This document shows positions 23,901-36,519 of a DNA stretch of 64,000 nt, piece after piece; position 1 is the stretch's first letter; the number at the start of each line of letters is the position of its first letter. The DNA comes from Dermacentor variabilis. Its lineage: Eukaryota > Arthropoda > Arachnida > Ixodida > Ixodidae. The notes under the pieces are model-generated. The model was not told where the DNA came from, searched no databases, and was given only the letters and a program-made list of their open reading frames with translations. A program made the translations under genes and the position numbers. The stretch spans positions 202,629,750 through 202,693,749 of the forward strand of contig NC_134570.1 of NCBI RefSeq assembly GCF_050947875.1. The letters are read 5' to 3'.

Positions 23901-26900
23901 GCCACATCACGTACGTTGCTACATATATAGACTGGTACAAGGCTGAACAAACCAAACTCAACATCCTCCTATGGGGTATCTAAAAAGATGCCCTCGACCT
24001 CCCTTGTTGCACCAGCACTGACCTCCTCCTTCATCTAGGCGTCCATAACACCCTGGACGAGCTCATCGGGGCCCAACGTTGCTCTCAGCTGGAGAAACTC
24101 ACTCTCACAGCGACGAGCCGCCATATCCTCACCTCGCTCTGTATCACCTACCACCTTCAACACGGCCATAAACACCAGATCCCCTTCACCATACGAGCCT
24201 GGATTCACGCTGACCCTATCCCCAGAAACATGCACCCCGAGTACAACCGCGCATGCCGCACAGCACGTGCCACGACTCTCACCAAATCTCTTACTCGCCA
24301 CGACGGTGTGAGTTTCGTTCACGCCGGCGCATATCCCCACGGTACCCGCTTTGCAGCCGTCACCACGCGTGAAGGCTCTCTTTACCATGCGCCACCGCGA
24401 TTTTAGACAAGGCACCGCAAACTAAGTAAGAGAAAGCGAACCAATTGCAGAAGCCGGCAGCTCTCTCTTCATCCGGTTATACATATGTATAGGTTAGAAG
24501 CAATATTATGAACACAATCAACTAATTGCGTTACAGTGCTATCACCATGACGGAAACCGTGCTGGGCAGATGTTAGAACTTCACTAGAGATAAGGAATTT
24601 TATTATGTGTTTGTGAATAATGTGCTGTAACATCTTGCACGACTGGGGTGTGAGAGATATTGGCCTGTAATTAGATAGATGTTTATCACATGATTCATAC
24701 AAAGTCAGGACTTTGGATGTTTGCCGTTTAGTGGGTACTTCACCAGAGTCTAAAGATTTCTGAAAGATCGCTGTAAGGTGCCGAACTCTCCATAGTGAGT
24801 TTGGTACCAGGAAATAACGTGGGATACCATCCGAACCGGTACTTCTTTAGTGTCGAGATTCAAGATTATGTTAAGACACGCTGATAACTTATTGCGATAT
24901 CGTCTGGTTTATTGTTTTCGGAATCATAACTAAGTTTTGGAACTAGATGGTTATGGAAGGTGAAAACAGATTGGAAGTAAGATTTAAAAGCAATAAAAAC
25001 TACGGCGGACTCTATAGTAATAGCGTCTTTAATCATGGAAGAGGTAGTACACGTTGCACTAGGTCAGATTGATGTCCAGTACCTGCGGGAATTTGATTTA
25101 AGTAGTATAGAGAGTTGCACTAACAAGTAGAAATCCTTAGCAATTTTCGTACGATTGCGAAGTTCCTCCTTGGTTTTTTCTAAAAGAACGCGAAGCGCAT
25201 GATTAGGATGCTTTGATTTACGTAGTCTACCTACGTGGCGTGACAGATGCAAGATATCCCGATTAATCCAATGAATTTTAATCTTCATCTTTTCTGTGTT
25301 TTTAATTGAACGTAATTATTGGCGCAGGATATCACTAACGACGGTCAACACGATATTCGGTACTGAGTGACAAAAAATGGTCAAAGTTATCTGCCAGAGC
25401 ATCAGTGATCGACGTACCGTCAGCCTTGTTAACATCATGAAATGCGGATTTGCTAAAGCGTTCATGTGGGATCAGACAGTTAATACGTACGAGAACTTAG
25501 TTTTGATCTGAGATTCGTTCCAAGATATTATACTTAAAGCCTAAATGAGCAAGGCTGTCACTGATAAATACTAAGTCAAGTATGGAGTTCTGTCGCGTAT
25601 TCTTATCAACTAATTGTATCAGGTTATCATACAAAGAAAACGTAATTAAGTCTCTGCAAATAGAGGCAGTAGTGGCGGATTGTGTAAGGGAAGGTCAGTG
25701 AATGCCAGGGACGTTAAAATCACCAATAACGATGAAGTTAGGACTGTCTAGCCTATGGTCATGTATAAAATGGGAAATATCGAAAAAGTCACTAGGCCTA
25801 TCAGGGTGGCGATAAAGGCCACAAATTTTCAATTTCTGCTTATGCCCTAGTAAACTGTACCTAACCGATTCTACATTGGGAAGACCTGGTAAAACCAGAC
25901 AGCTAAAATCAGAACGTAAAAGCAAAGCAACAACATGGCCTTTCTTATTCTGACAGTCATACCGGACATCAGTGTAACCAGGAGCCGTGAATATCTTCAT
26001 GAAGCCCTGTTTCTGTGATGCATATAACATGAGTAGGACTTGAAGAAACCAGAAAAAAGAGCTGAGGAATTCGTTACCTATGCTTTTCGCATGAACATTC
26101 AAAAGCACAACGTCTGTGGCAGAGGGATGAGATTGTTAACATGGTGATGATGATACGTTTGGAAAACTTGCGCTAGATTCAAAACTAGGAGCTATTACTA
26201 AACTGTTTGAGACACCGTCCAAGTTGTAACGAACGTTATCGATAAATAAATGATCGAACCTCATCTGAATAACCGAGGGGTTATTCCGCTGCTCAGCCAA
26301 AGTGTCTCGTAGCTTTTTACGCACTGCGCGCACTCTGGACGAAAACTGGTCATTGTTTCATTCAGGGCAGGAGAATAAACATTGAGAAACTCCACTTTTT
26401 TTTTAATTATGGGGTTCTACGTGCCAAAACCACCTTCTGATTATGAGGCACGCCGTAGTGAGGGTCTCCGGAAATTTTGACCACCTGGGGTTCTTTAACG
26501 TGCACCTAAATCTAAGTACACGGGTGTTTTTGCATTTCGCCCCCATCGAAATGCGGCCGCTGTGGCCAGGATTCGACCCCGCGACCTTGTGCTCAGCAGC
26601 CCAACACCATAGCCACTGAGCAACCACGGCGGGTGAGAAACTCCACTGGATTGTATATGGAAGAAAGGGGAAGATATAGAGCTGGGCTCCACATCGCTGT
26701 CTCTTATCCTTGTTTGTAGCAGTGTTTGAGATTTACGTACATTAGAGCACAGAATGAAGTGTGGTAAATACAACAGCGCTATTCCCGGCTTACCATAGGC
26801 ACATTATAGCATATTTTTCATCTACCCACGTAACTATCACCTCCTCAATTATGTGCAGGCTATCTTGCGGCGTGCCATTGGGCCCGACGCCACCTGCCTC

Positions 26901-29900
26901 GGCCTGATGAAGCGCAAGGTTGACAACCGCACATACTTCCTAAATTCCTTGGGGAAGTTGCACTTGCTAGGCGTGCAACTCGATTTGTCACCGCTCTATC
27001 CGCCTGTACCGCTGCCCGTGCCACGTGGAACTCCGAGCATCGGGCATCTCGTCAGCTGGGACCACTCTGAAACATGGACCGTCGCCAAGTGGAATGATTT
27101 CGCCTCGTTTTCTCAGGTGAAAGATTATTTCCCTTCATTGACTGTAGCATATATGCGCCAGGAGGTGGTCAACGAGGAAATTCTCGGATGTTTACTGCTA
27201 TAGCAAGTATTTCATTCTGAATACTGTTAGTTGCCTAACACGTTTTTACTTATAACAGTTAAAAAGACACCGAATTCTTACAGGACAGGTGTAACCATTG
27301 TCAAAATGGAGCACTTATACTTAGAGACAAGGTTAGCATATTTTCGTGCACCATATTTCATCTCTTAAGTTAATCGCACATTACTCTCTTGTAATACAAT
27401 TCCATTTAATTTGGTTAATATAGCAGTATTCATTATTACAAGCGCTCTTCTGCACCAGCCATAATACAATTTCAAAGGCCTGACGTGTACGGTCTGGCGA
27501 CCGCGACGCCGCGAGTCCTCAGACGGCGGCAGTGGTTTGGCCACGCAGCTTACTGGAAATGTACGGACGACAATTCGGTAATGTCTTTGGTATTGAGCTA
27601 AGAGTTTAGACTGAAGATTGCGAGCGTGGGGCAGAACCTGCAACCAAACGAGGGAGCCGATACGGAATGTGGAAGTGGTGAGGTCATGGTAATGTCGATT
27701 TCGCTGGTGAGCATGACTTTCCTTCGTGAAGGTACAGCAAGTTGCCGGAATTCTTCAGCGTACTTGGTGACTTAGGGGCCGGCATTGGTGGGTGTTGAAC
27801 TCGCATGACGCTACTGTATCGATCGTGCCCTAGAGTTCTCTTCGAAACAAAAAGAATGGTAAAACACCTACACTCATTTGTGTCGTGGTATTATAAGCAT
27901 GTGCAACAAAATAAACAAAGAACATGTCCCAGTCGGAGGGCTCGGACGCGCCTTATGTAGTAAGCATGTCGACAAGAGTTCAATTGGAGCGCTCAGTTAA
28001 CTTATTAGTTCGAGGATGGTGCAGGGTAGATGCGCGGTGGATGAAGCGGGACTCCGCATGGAGGACTTCAATGCCATGGAACAAAAATACTGCCCTCTGT
28101 CAGTGAGAAGTTCCCCAGGAGCGCCACGCCGAAGCATGAAATTGTAAAAGATAAAGATAGCACCCTCTTGCACTGTAGTGGTAAGGAGGGTAGCTGCCTC
28201 AGCATATCGGGTGAAATCTTTAACACCAACAATCATTCACCGGCTCACAGACACAGTGCACAGTAATAGGCCATAAAGGTCGATGCCGACGTGATCTAAA
28301 GGACGTGCAGGGTAATATAGAGGCTGCCGAGCGCTGCTCTATAGTCACAGAGGAACCTTACGTTGTTGGCATGCTTCACAAACACGGATGTACTTGCGGA
28401 CAAAGCTCTACAAAATGCTGGCGCAACCTTGCTTAGAAAACGTTGGCGAAAGCTTGAATAAGTTTTCAGCACATCTGCATTGTCACACTGGTGGCCGGCA
28501 TGAAAAGCTGCACAAATGTCGGAACACAGATGCCGAGGTATTACGAGAAGCCACTTGCGACCAAGCGGTGTATAGGTGCGGCGGTAGAGTAGGTTGCCTC
28601 TAACGGTAGAATGAGAATATTGACTGTGGAGCGCGTGGTAGGACGTGACGCCGGTAAAATCCGACAGAAGATCCAGAAGAGCAGCAATTCACGGATCTTT
28701 CCATTGCTCTGGAGGCATAGTGCTAACGTTGAGCACTCAGATATCCGTATACGGTACCGAGACCATCGCTGTGTCACGTGTTATAGAAGAGGGAGTAAAG
28801 CGCCCCATCAAAGTGGTGGCAGCCAGACTCTACACCTTTTGTATATCACTCTTGTAGCCGAAGTGCACAGTAACCGAGACATCCCGAGGGATCCTTCAGT
28901 GACTATGAAGCTCTGGAGGCTCTTCGTTGATATCGTTTTGGGGAATTTGACGACAGCTCGAGGTTTCATAAAATTATGAATGAAGCCGTCATTGAAATCT
29001 ACGTGGAAAATTTGATCAAGGTGTCGGCTGCAAAGTGACACTTATTCACTTCTTGATGTTAAGCTGAAGACCAGCTTTTTTGACACGTTTCATAACTTGG
29101 TGGAGACGAGTAAAGTGTATAAAACATGTGGGGGAAATCATGATGATGTCATCAAGATAGCATATTCATATGTTCTATTGCACAGTGCTACTTATTTGAT
29201 CCATCATGTTTTCAAATGAAATGAGCGCATTGCCGAGTCTCAACGACATGACGTTATATGCATATAGCTGATAAGGGGTGAACAATACTTCCTTAGCGTA
29301 ATCGAAGAAAGGATCACAGCAACTTGCTCATGGATAACCTTCTGTATGGTTGACGACAGAGGTTGGGCAGGCTCCTGGTTGAGAGAACTAGAGAGAACTG
29401 GCAGGCCACCTCACGATGAAAGAAACCCTTGATTCGGGGCAGCAAAGAACAGCATGGCTGGCAGAAACCGCTAGGGTAGAAATATATTTGATTTGAGGAA
29501 ATGTTTGGCGAGCAATTTCAGCCAACCCCACGCTACTGACGCAATTTATTGAAATTTGGCAGTATCTGATGACGGCGGCAACCGTGGTGGGATTTTCATC
29601 CATGAACAGTGCAAGGCATCATCCTTGAAGCCCCTAAGTATCTGTCTCTTTTCCTCTTCTGTCAACGTTGAAGTCACTTGGTTACACAGACCGATGATAT
29701 TCTTTATGTAACTCATGATTTTCTCTCCGGCCAGTTGTGTTCATTGCCGAAGGTTCTGTTTCTTGCAATGATTTCGTGCACCGGATCGGCAAAACACGTC
29801 CAAAAGCAGTTTTAAAATCAGCCGAAGTTGGAACACTTGTGGCTCTAGAACCGAATGTTGGCCACCTCCGCAAGATAAAATATAACGTTCGTATGCTTCA

Positions 29901-31253
29901 TGAAGTCACCCATCGGTGGTGTTCGCTCACGCCTTCATAGAAAGACAACCACTTGTCGGCGTCAATGCCACCAGTACTATTCCACACAGCTGGGTAGCGC
30001 TGAAGAACCGCACCACAAGTAATAGGAGAGTTAAAAAGATTGATGGCTCACAGGCGTTGTCTGGCCAGGTGGGGTCAGCACTGGCTGGAAGAGTGTGGCC
30101 TTGGAAATACAGGATGAGGCATACGTCGCACCTCCACAAAATGCAACCATGCCTATTAACATGAGGAGGACGTTCTGGTGGGCTAGTTGGTTCATAGCTT
30201 TAGACGTTTCATATAATTGCGCGAAAAAACTGGGACACAAACAAGAAAGAAACACACACACCACACCACGAGCGGAGACTGCCAACCATTTATTTTTGGA
30301 AAGCAAGCAACATACATATATTTCATTAGGCAACCTGTGAGTGTGTCCATATTGTCACTGTCACATGTGCCGATTAACATAAAAACGTAAAAGATTGTCT
30401 GCTGGGTAACAGTGTATCCAAGATTGCGACAAGTGATCACAAAAAGAACCATGAGCCATTCTTACGGCATCTTAAAAGAGGGAGAGATAAAATTAAAAAA
30501 GAAACAGGAAGAAACCGCGAGTATGTGAAGGAAATGGATGTGGCACTTAATAAATAACCAGTGTAAGGGCGAACGACGAGGGCACAAAATCATTTGTAGA
30601 AAGCAAAAAAAGGCAATAGAACAAAGAACGACATAACAACAAACCGGGAATATCACACCTATCAAGAAATGTGGAAAGGACGTCATGAAGCGATCAAGGC
30701 TTAAAATGTGGCCTAATGAACAGTACCATGGAAAGTGGGGGTGACGGTGACTATTGAATTTACAAACGTGATTATGGAAAGAGTGAGACCTGGTGAAAAA
30801 AAACTAATGCTCGGCGGCATTCTGCGTGGCGTCCTAACGCTGTGCAGCATTCTGCAGTTGGCAGTCTGCGCTCATGGTGTGGTGTGCGTTTCTTTCTTGT
30901 GTCCTCGTTTCTCGCGCAGTTATGAGAGACGTCTAAAACTTATTAACAGAAGTGGCAGCGCGAGCGCTCAGCTCGGCTAGCCTAGAGCAAGGTCGAGGAA
31001 GGCAGCAACACTATGGCTCGGATATTCCTCTTCCTCACTTCAGGGACCGAGGGGCAGCAGTGACGCGTTGGCTGTCTTCGTCATTGCAGTACTGTTACAG
31101 AGTGTTTTTTTTTCTTTTATACCTCATGTTAGCCTTGGTGGACTGGTAACACTCGGGCATTCGCGGCTGCTGACATCATTAACCGCAACTGGCTTCTCGC
31201 AGCATGTGTACTTGTGGCTACTCAAATGTCTCTAGGAGGGTTGGAAGCTTGGC

Positions 31254-31290
<37 letters not shown>

Positions 31291-34200
31291 GAGCACTATT
31301 AACGTACTTCTTCGCGCATAAGTTGGCGCGCTGCCTTTTTCGGAATAAACAGCGCTGGACAACGTGATCGGTCTCGGTATTATAAAGTGGTGGAGGTACG
31401 TCAAGACCCCGACGTCCTCTCGCGTTACCGCCCTCCCTGGAGCTCCATTCCGGTCGCCGCCTGCGCCCAGCTACCCATACAACGATGGACACTTCCAACC
31501 CCGGCCCTTCCGGCGCCTCTAACCCTACCACACAGACGACTCCGCCTGCGGCGCCCTCTTCGACTGTGACGAGCCCTCAGCCCGATCCCCCCGTCTTTGC
31601 GGGAATCCGCAGTGATGACGTCGACGGTTGCATCGACCACTACGACCGCGTGAGTCCTTGCAATAAGTGGAACGACACCCAGAAATTGAGGCACGTCGCC
31701 TTCTACTTGACCGGTGTTGCAAAGACGTGGTATTTCAACCACGAATCCGACATCGCGAATTGGTCCACGTTTACCTCAAGCTGCGGCAAATCTTCGCTTC
31801 CTCGTCTGGCCGTGCAGAAGTTGCCAAACAGAAGCTAGGAACGCGCCGCCAACTTCCACAAGAGTCTTACACTTCATACAGAGAGGATGTCTTGGCTTTG
31901 TGCCGCCGTGCGAATCCTAGCATGACGGAAGCCGAACGCGTTCGCCACATCTTAAAAGGCATTGGGTCTGTCGCGTTCAACGCCTTAATCGTGCAAAATC
32001 CGGCTTCTGTACAAGACATCACTTCGCCTAGACGAGCTGCAGTCGATTCGTCTTCCACGTGACAGCAGCGATCCTGAGGTTCCCCATTCTCCTGATCTAC
32101 GTGCTCTTATCCGCACCATCATCCGTGAAGAGCTTCAACTACAAGACCTAAGGCGTCCACCTGCTGCCTGCGCCCGAAACCCCACCTTCGACTTGCGCAG
32201 CTCGTAAAGCAAGAGTTGACAGTGATGACTACACCCACGACGCATCCTGCTCCGGTAGCGCGCCCCACACCTACCTACGCGGATGTTGCTCCGCCACCCA
32301 CCCCTACCGTGACCTCCGGGCCTACTGGCGTTTCCTATGACCATTTGGCTTCGATGGGAACCAGAGAATTTGCTCCGCCATCGTACCTTCAGTGGCGTCC
32401 ACCTCGTCCGGTATGTTTTTACTGTGGTATACGCGGCCATATATCTCGCTTCTGCCGCCGTCGCCAGCAGGATGAAAGACGAGGCTATCCTGAGAACGAG
32501 AGAGACCGCACTCGCCGATCAGACGCCTACTATCCCGCATCGTACTCGTTCCCTCAACAGCGTTCTCCGTCTCCTCCAGCTGCTCCCAATCTGCCTCATA
32601 GTTCCCGTTCGGCCAGACGTCGTTCTCCATCGCCTTACCGGCGCTCTACATCACCGCTTCGCCCCACTTCCCATCTTGTGGACCAGCACTCGGAAAACTA
32701 ACTGTTGCAGTTTTTGGAGGGGAAACTGCTCCTTATCGGTCTTCAAAAATTCCTCCTGATCGCCCGGCCAACATGCTTTCTGTGACTGTCGAAGGTGTTC
32801 CCACGTCAGCTCTCATCGATACCGGTGCCGCCGTTTCTGTTCTTCGGAGTGATCTGTGTTCCTGGCTCCGTAAAGTAAAAACGCCTTATCTTTGACCTAT
32901 TTTACGTAGTGCTAATAAAGCATTCATTCACCCCGACGGACAGTGTACTGCCCGTGTTCTCATCGACATCATACGCCATCACATTGAGTTTATCATCCTT
33001 CCAACGTGTATCCATGAACTTATACTGGGTTGGGACTTCCTACATTCTGCTTCAGCCGTCATTTCATGTAGAGAGAAAGTTGTCCACATCACGGATACAG
33101 AGCTTGCACCTGTTACGGACTCTTCACTTTCATGCGTGAACTTGGCCATCGCTGCAGACTACGTCCTGCGTCCTGGTCACGAAGACGTTGTAGCCGTAAC
33201 AACCAGTCAGATCGCCGACGGAGACGCCCTAGTAACCCCTTCTTCCCGTTGTACTTCTCGCGGAATTCTCATTGCCACCTGTCTCGTCCGGTTTTCACGT
33301 GGCCGCGCCCTTCTGTCTGCTTGCAACACGACCCCAGATCCTGTGATGCTGCCCAAAGGAATGACTGTGGCAACCCTCGTCGACACTCAACCTATCTCTA
33401 TAGTCAGGCTTTGCCCTTCTTCATCGCAAGCACCAACTTCAGGTTTGGATGATTCTTTCCCTCCACCAGCCGTTCTTGGTTCTGACCTAACAGCCGCGCA
33501 GTCCGAAGCCTCAGTGGTGGTCTTGGCAAAACACAAAGCCTGCTTCGATAGCTGTTCCTCTGTGTTCAGCCAAACTCCTGCGGCTACACACCGCATCGAG
33601 TCCGATGGTTCCGCTATAATACGACGACGCCCCTATCGTGTATCGCCGTCCAAACAAAAGGTCATTGAACAACAGGTTGCTGACATGCTTGCGCGGAAGA
33701 TAATACGACCTTCATCTAGCCCACGCTTCTCCCGTGGTCCTGGTAAAGAAAAGATGGCTCCGTTCGTTTTTGCGTGGATTATCGAGCGCTCAATAAGATC
33801 ACACGCAAGGACGTATATCCAATACCTCGAATTGATGACGCGTGGGACACACTACAAGGGGCGGAGTATTTCTCCAGCCTTGATCTTCGATCAGGATATT
33901 GCCAAATTCCGATGAAGGAGACTGACAAAGAAAAGACCGCATTCGCTACACCAGATGGACTTTATGAATTTAACGGGATGCCTTTTGGCCTTTGTAATGC
34001 TCCTGCCACATTTGAGCGCATGATAGACAACGTACTTCGTGGTCTAAGATGGAAGACATGCCTCCGTTATCTGGACGATATTGTCATGTTTTCGACCGAC
34101 TTCAGCCAACATCTTCATCTATTAGACGAAATTCTCAAGTGCCTTGCAAATGCTGGTCTCCAGATTCATACAAAAAATGCATATTTGCAAGCAAGACGAT

Positions 34201-36445
34201 AAAAGTATTGGGTCACGTCGTCTCAAAAGATGTCACCCATCCAGACCCCGAAAAGATTAGTGCCGTTCTCCAGTTTCCTCGCCCCCAGGAACAGAAAGAT
34301 CTACGTAGTTTCCTCGGCTTGGCGTCATATTTTCGTAGATTTATACGCAACTTCGCAGCAATAGCAGCTCCTCTACACAAGCTACTGGTTACCGGTGCCT
34401 CTTTCACGTGGATTAGCGACTGCGAGTCGGCTTTTCAAGCTCTTAGGCGGCATCTTACTTCCGGACCAGTGCTCCGCCACTTCGATAATCGAGCCCCCAC
34501 CATACTCCATACTGACGCAAGCACACACTGTATTGGCGCAGTACTTCTGCAACGTAATACAGCCTCTAAAAAGCAAGTCATAGCATATGCCAGCCGAACA
34601 CTTTCTCCAGCTGAGCGGAACTATACCATTACGGAGCAAGAGTGCGTGGCTATCGTTTGGTCGATTCAGAAATTTCGCCCATACCTTTACGGCCTCCACT
34701 TCACCATCGTCACCGACCATCATGCTCTGTGTTGGCTGTCATCAATGAAAAACATGTCAGGACACTTAGGACGCTGGATACTCCGCTTGCAGGAATATGA
34801 CTTTACTATAACGTACAAGTCTGGAAAAAGTCATCATGATGGAGACGCATTGTCTCGCTGCCCACACTCGCTCACTCCCGGTAACGCACCGTCGTCTTCC
34901 CCACCAAGTCATTCCGATGCTACCTGCCTGCCTCACACCAGCTCTCGTTAACGCCCCTGAACCAAGGTACGCTTTCATCACGCTCTGATTTCGTCTCCCT
35001 TCAGCGGGCCGACTCCTACTGTCGAGCTCTCATGGATGGCCTTAGTTGGTTCGCCGAACCACCCAACAGCCGCTTCCGGCGCCAACTTCGACAATTCCGC
35101 CTTCAAGGGGGCGTGCTACACCGCTACGTTTACCACCGAACAGGTCACCGGTGGGTCCCAGTTCTACCTCGCTGCCTTCGCTTGCGGTTATTAGAGGCAC
35201 TTCACGACGACTTATCGGCTGGCCACTTAGACTTCCACAAGACTTACGACCGCATAAAGACCCGCTGCTTCTGGCATGGCCTATCCACAACGGTGGCCAA
35301 ATACATTGTCTCTTGCGCGTCATGTCAGCACCGCAAACGCTCGACATCTCCTCCTGCCGGTTTACTACAACCTCTCCCTTTCCCGGACGCACCTTTTGAA
35401 TTTGTTGGTGTTGATTTATATGGTCCCTTGCCGTTGACACCCTCCGGTCACCGTTGGATTGTCACTTCGGTCGACCATTTAACAAGATATGCCGACACTG
35501 CCCCTCTGCGATCCGGCACCGCTTCTGAGGTCGCCGACTTTTTCTTGCGCTCCATCGTCTTGCGCCACGGGGCTCCTCGCGTTCTTCTGAGTGACCGTGG
35601 CAAGGCGTTCATTTCACTAGTTCTCGAGGAAGTTGTTCGGGCCACTAATACCGTCCACAAATCTACTTCTACCTATCATCCGCAAACCAATGGCCTTACT
35701 GAGCGCTTCCACCGTACGCTGTATGACATGATTTCCATGTACATCCGTCCTGACCACACTGACTGGGATAAAATTCTTCCTTTTGTGACATTCGCATATA
35801 ATACTGCTATTCAACGGACTACCGGCTACAGCCCTTTGTTCCTTGTGTATGGACGATGTCCTTCCTCCATATTCGACAGAGAACTCTTTTTCGCACCTTC
35901 TTCGCCTAACGCGTCGCTTCCAGAAGATTTTGCGGCCAGAGTTGCACATTGACGTCAAATCACCCGGCAATGCACAGAAGCTACCCAAGCTGAGCGCAAG
36001 CGTTACTGCGAAAACAAACGCCGTGACCTACGTTTTCACCCTGGAGACCAAGTCCTGCTTTGGACTCCAGTCCGCACCCCAGGCATCTGTGAGAAGTTCC
36101 TTCCACGCTACATTGGCTCATACACCGCTGTGCAGCAAACATCTGCAGTGAACTATCTCGTCTGCCCAGTACACTCCGTCACTGACCGGCGCCGCCGGAA
36201 TGCCGAAATTGTTCACGTCTCGCGGATGAAGCACTTCACTCCCCGTTTAGATAATCTCTAATCTGCTGCCAGGCTGGCCGCTTCCATAAAGGGGGGAAGT
36301 TAGTGTAAGCACTATTAACGTACTTCGTCGTTTTCATTTGTACATAGCCATCATCATCTTCCCTGTTCTTCTACTTCTTCGCGCGTGAGCTGGGGCGCTG
36401 CCCTTTTTGGAATACACAGCGGTGGACAACTTGATCGGTCTCGGT

Positions 36446-36519
<74 letters not shown>

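Larger units (their letters stand above)
24488..26790 (-). mobile_element. non-LTR retrotransposon, 5' part only, minus strand, interrupted by a SINE
   Basis: Reading right to left, a short ORF1-like C-terminus ([20 protein letters not shown] near 26250) is followed by an endonuclease (26108-25695, ending [13 protein letters not shown]), a linker, and the start of a reverse transcriptase (24702-24488: [37 protein letters not shown]). The match ends at HNIASNL, just where the plus-strand fragment at 12797 begins. The 3' half is missing, which is unusual for a LINE. A SINE at 26397-26633 interrupts it. Confidence 0.8.
31288..36451 (+). mobile_element. Ty3/gypsy LTR retrotransposon 3, both LTRs present
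   Basis: The 5' LTR (31288-31384, 97 bp) and the 3' LTR (36304-36451, 148 bp) both start TGT-AGCACTATTAACGTAC and end GGTCTCGGTATTATA. A primer-site-like TGGTGGAGG follows the 5' LTR at 31388. A polypurine tract, AAAGGGGGGAAG, precedes the 3' LTR at 36288. Between them lie gag, protease, reverse transcriptase, RNase H and integrase in the normal order. About five frameshifts and a few stops break the frames. The element sits in a TA microsatellite on both sides. Confidence 0.92.
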
